Below are positions 34,522 through 34,713 of a stretch of 34,713 nucleotides of DNA, piece after piece. This stretch comes from Gemmataceae bacterium (GTDB lineage Bacteria > Planctomycetota > Planctomycetia > Gemmatales > Gemmataceae). Position 1 is the first letter of the stretch, and the number at the start of each line of letters is the position of its first letter. The stretch is taken from assembly GCA_026419115.1 (NCBI GenBank), contig JAOAAA010000002.1, forward strand, positions 10,299 to 45,011. The letters run 5' to 3'. The translations under genes and the position numbers were made by a program. The notes below the pieces were generated by a model that ran no database searches, was not told the DNA's origin, and was given only the letters and a program-made list of their open reading frames with translations.

Positions 34522-34713
34522 CCGTTGCCTCCGCGCACGTCTTCCGGACGTTGCGTTGGGAATGTTCCCACCTCGTCTATAAAGATCGGCTCAAAATAAA
34601 ACAAGATGAACCTTTATCAGAAAAAACCGCTCCAAAGAATGGCTTGGCCCGTTCCCAGAATCCTTCCGGAACAAGCATAATTTCTCTCGATTCTCTAATC
34701 TTCGTGAATTCAC

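Overview
The window looks like a chromosomal segment of a planctomycete, perhaps from the Gemmata/Gemmataceae side of the phylum. The evidence is the typical planctomycete gene content: a paired DUF1549/DUF1553 protein and Tat-exported DUF1501 protein, a DUF1573 protein, two Hanks-type Ser/Thr kinases, a Tat-exported sugar-isomerase-like TIM barrel, and many small secreted proteins of unknown role. No phage, insertion sequence, CRISPR array, rRNA or tRNA gene was seen. Coding density is ordinary.

Layout. 1-1232: 5' part of acetyl-CoA synthetase (acs, minus strand, cut by the window edge). 1701-2669: exported DUF1573 protein. 3004-13997: a DNA-repair block. lexA (+) converges on recA (-). Upstream of recA, all on the minus strand, lie a 1130-residue pseudokinase/kinase/DUF5939/cyclase-like protein, polA, and a membrane-anchored TPR protein. 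14264-16186: an orphan FlgM-like protein with a clear terminator, an exported Bcp-type peroxiredoxin and uppS. 16334-18100: a second, membrane-spanning Ser/Thr kinase. 18428-21518: the DUF1501 and DUF1549/DUF1553 pair. 21687-25065: ung, a Lys/Pro-rich secreted protein and a membrane-anchored coiled-coil protein. 25326-28331: two translationally coupled GT4 glycosyltransferases, then trpG/pabA. 28399-34521: a small secreted protein, an ABC-2 permease, a TIM-barrel isomerase-like protein, tpiA and a parvulin-type peptidyl-prolyl isomerase lipoprotein.

How the genes may work together. lexA, recA, polA and ung form a DNA-damage and repair neighbourhood. The upstream regions of lexA and recA share a 14-bp element (12 of 14 positions identical, same orientation relative to each gene) that is a candidate LexA operator for this lineage; the lexA copy overlaps a TATACT -10-like hexamer. 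Between recA and polA, in the same orientation and only 79 bp from polA, sits the tandem pseudokinase-kinase-SRPBCC-zinc ribbon-cyclase protein. It is the most unusual protein here, and its position raises the possibility of a link between phospho-signalling and DNA repair. That link is an inference from position only.

Other notable structures are repeated 8-11 nt G/C homopolymers inside reading frames (always Pro or Gly codons), a partial duplication of the 3' end of tpiA just after its stop codon, and a 26-bp tandem repeat at the convergent uppS/kinase junction.
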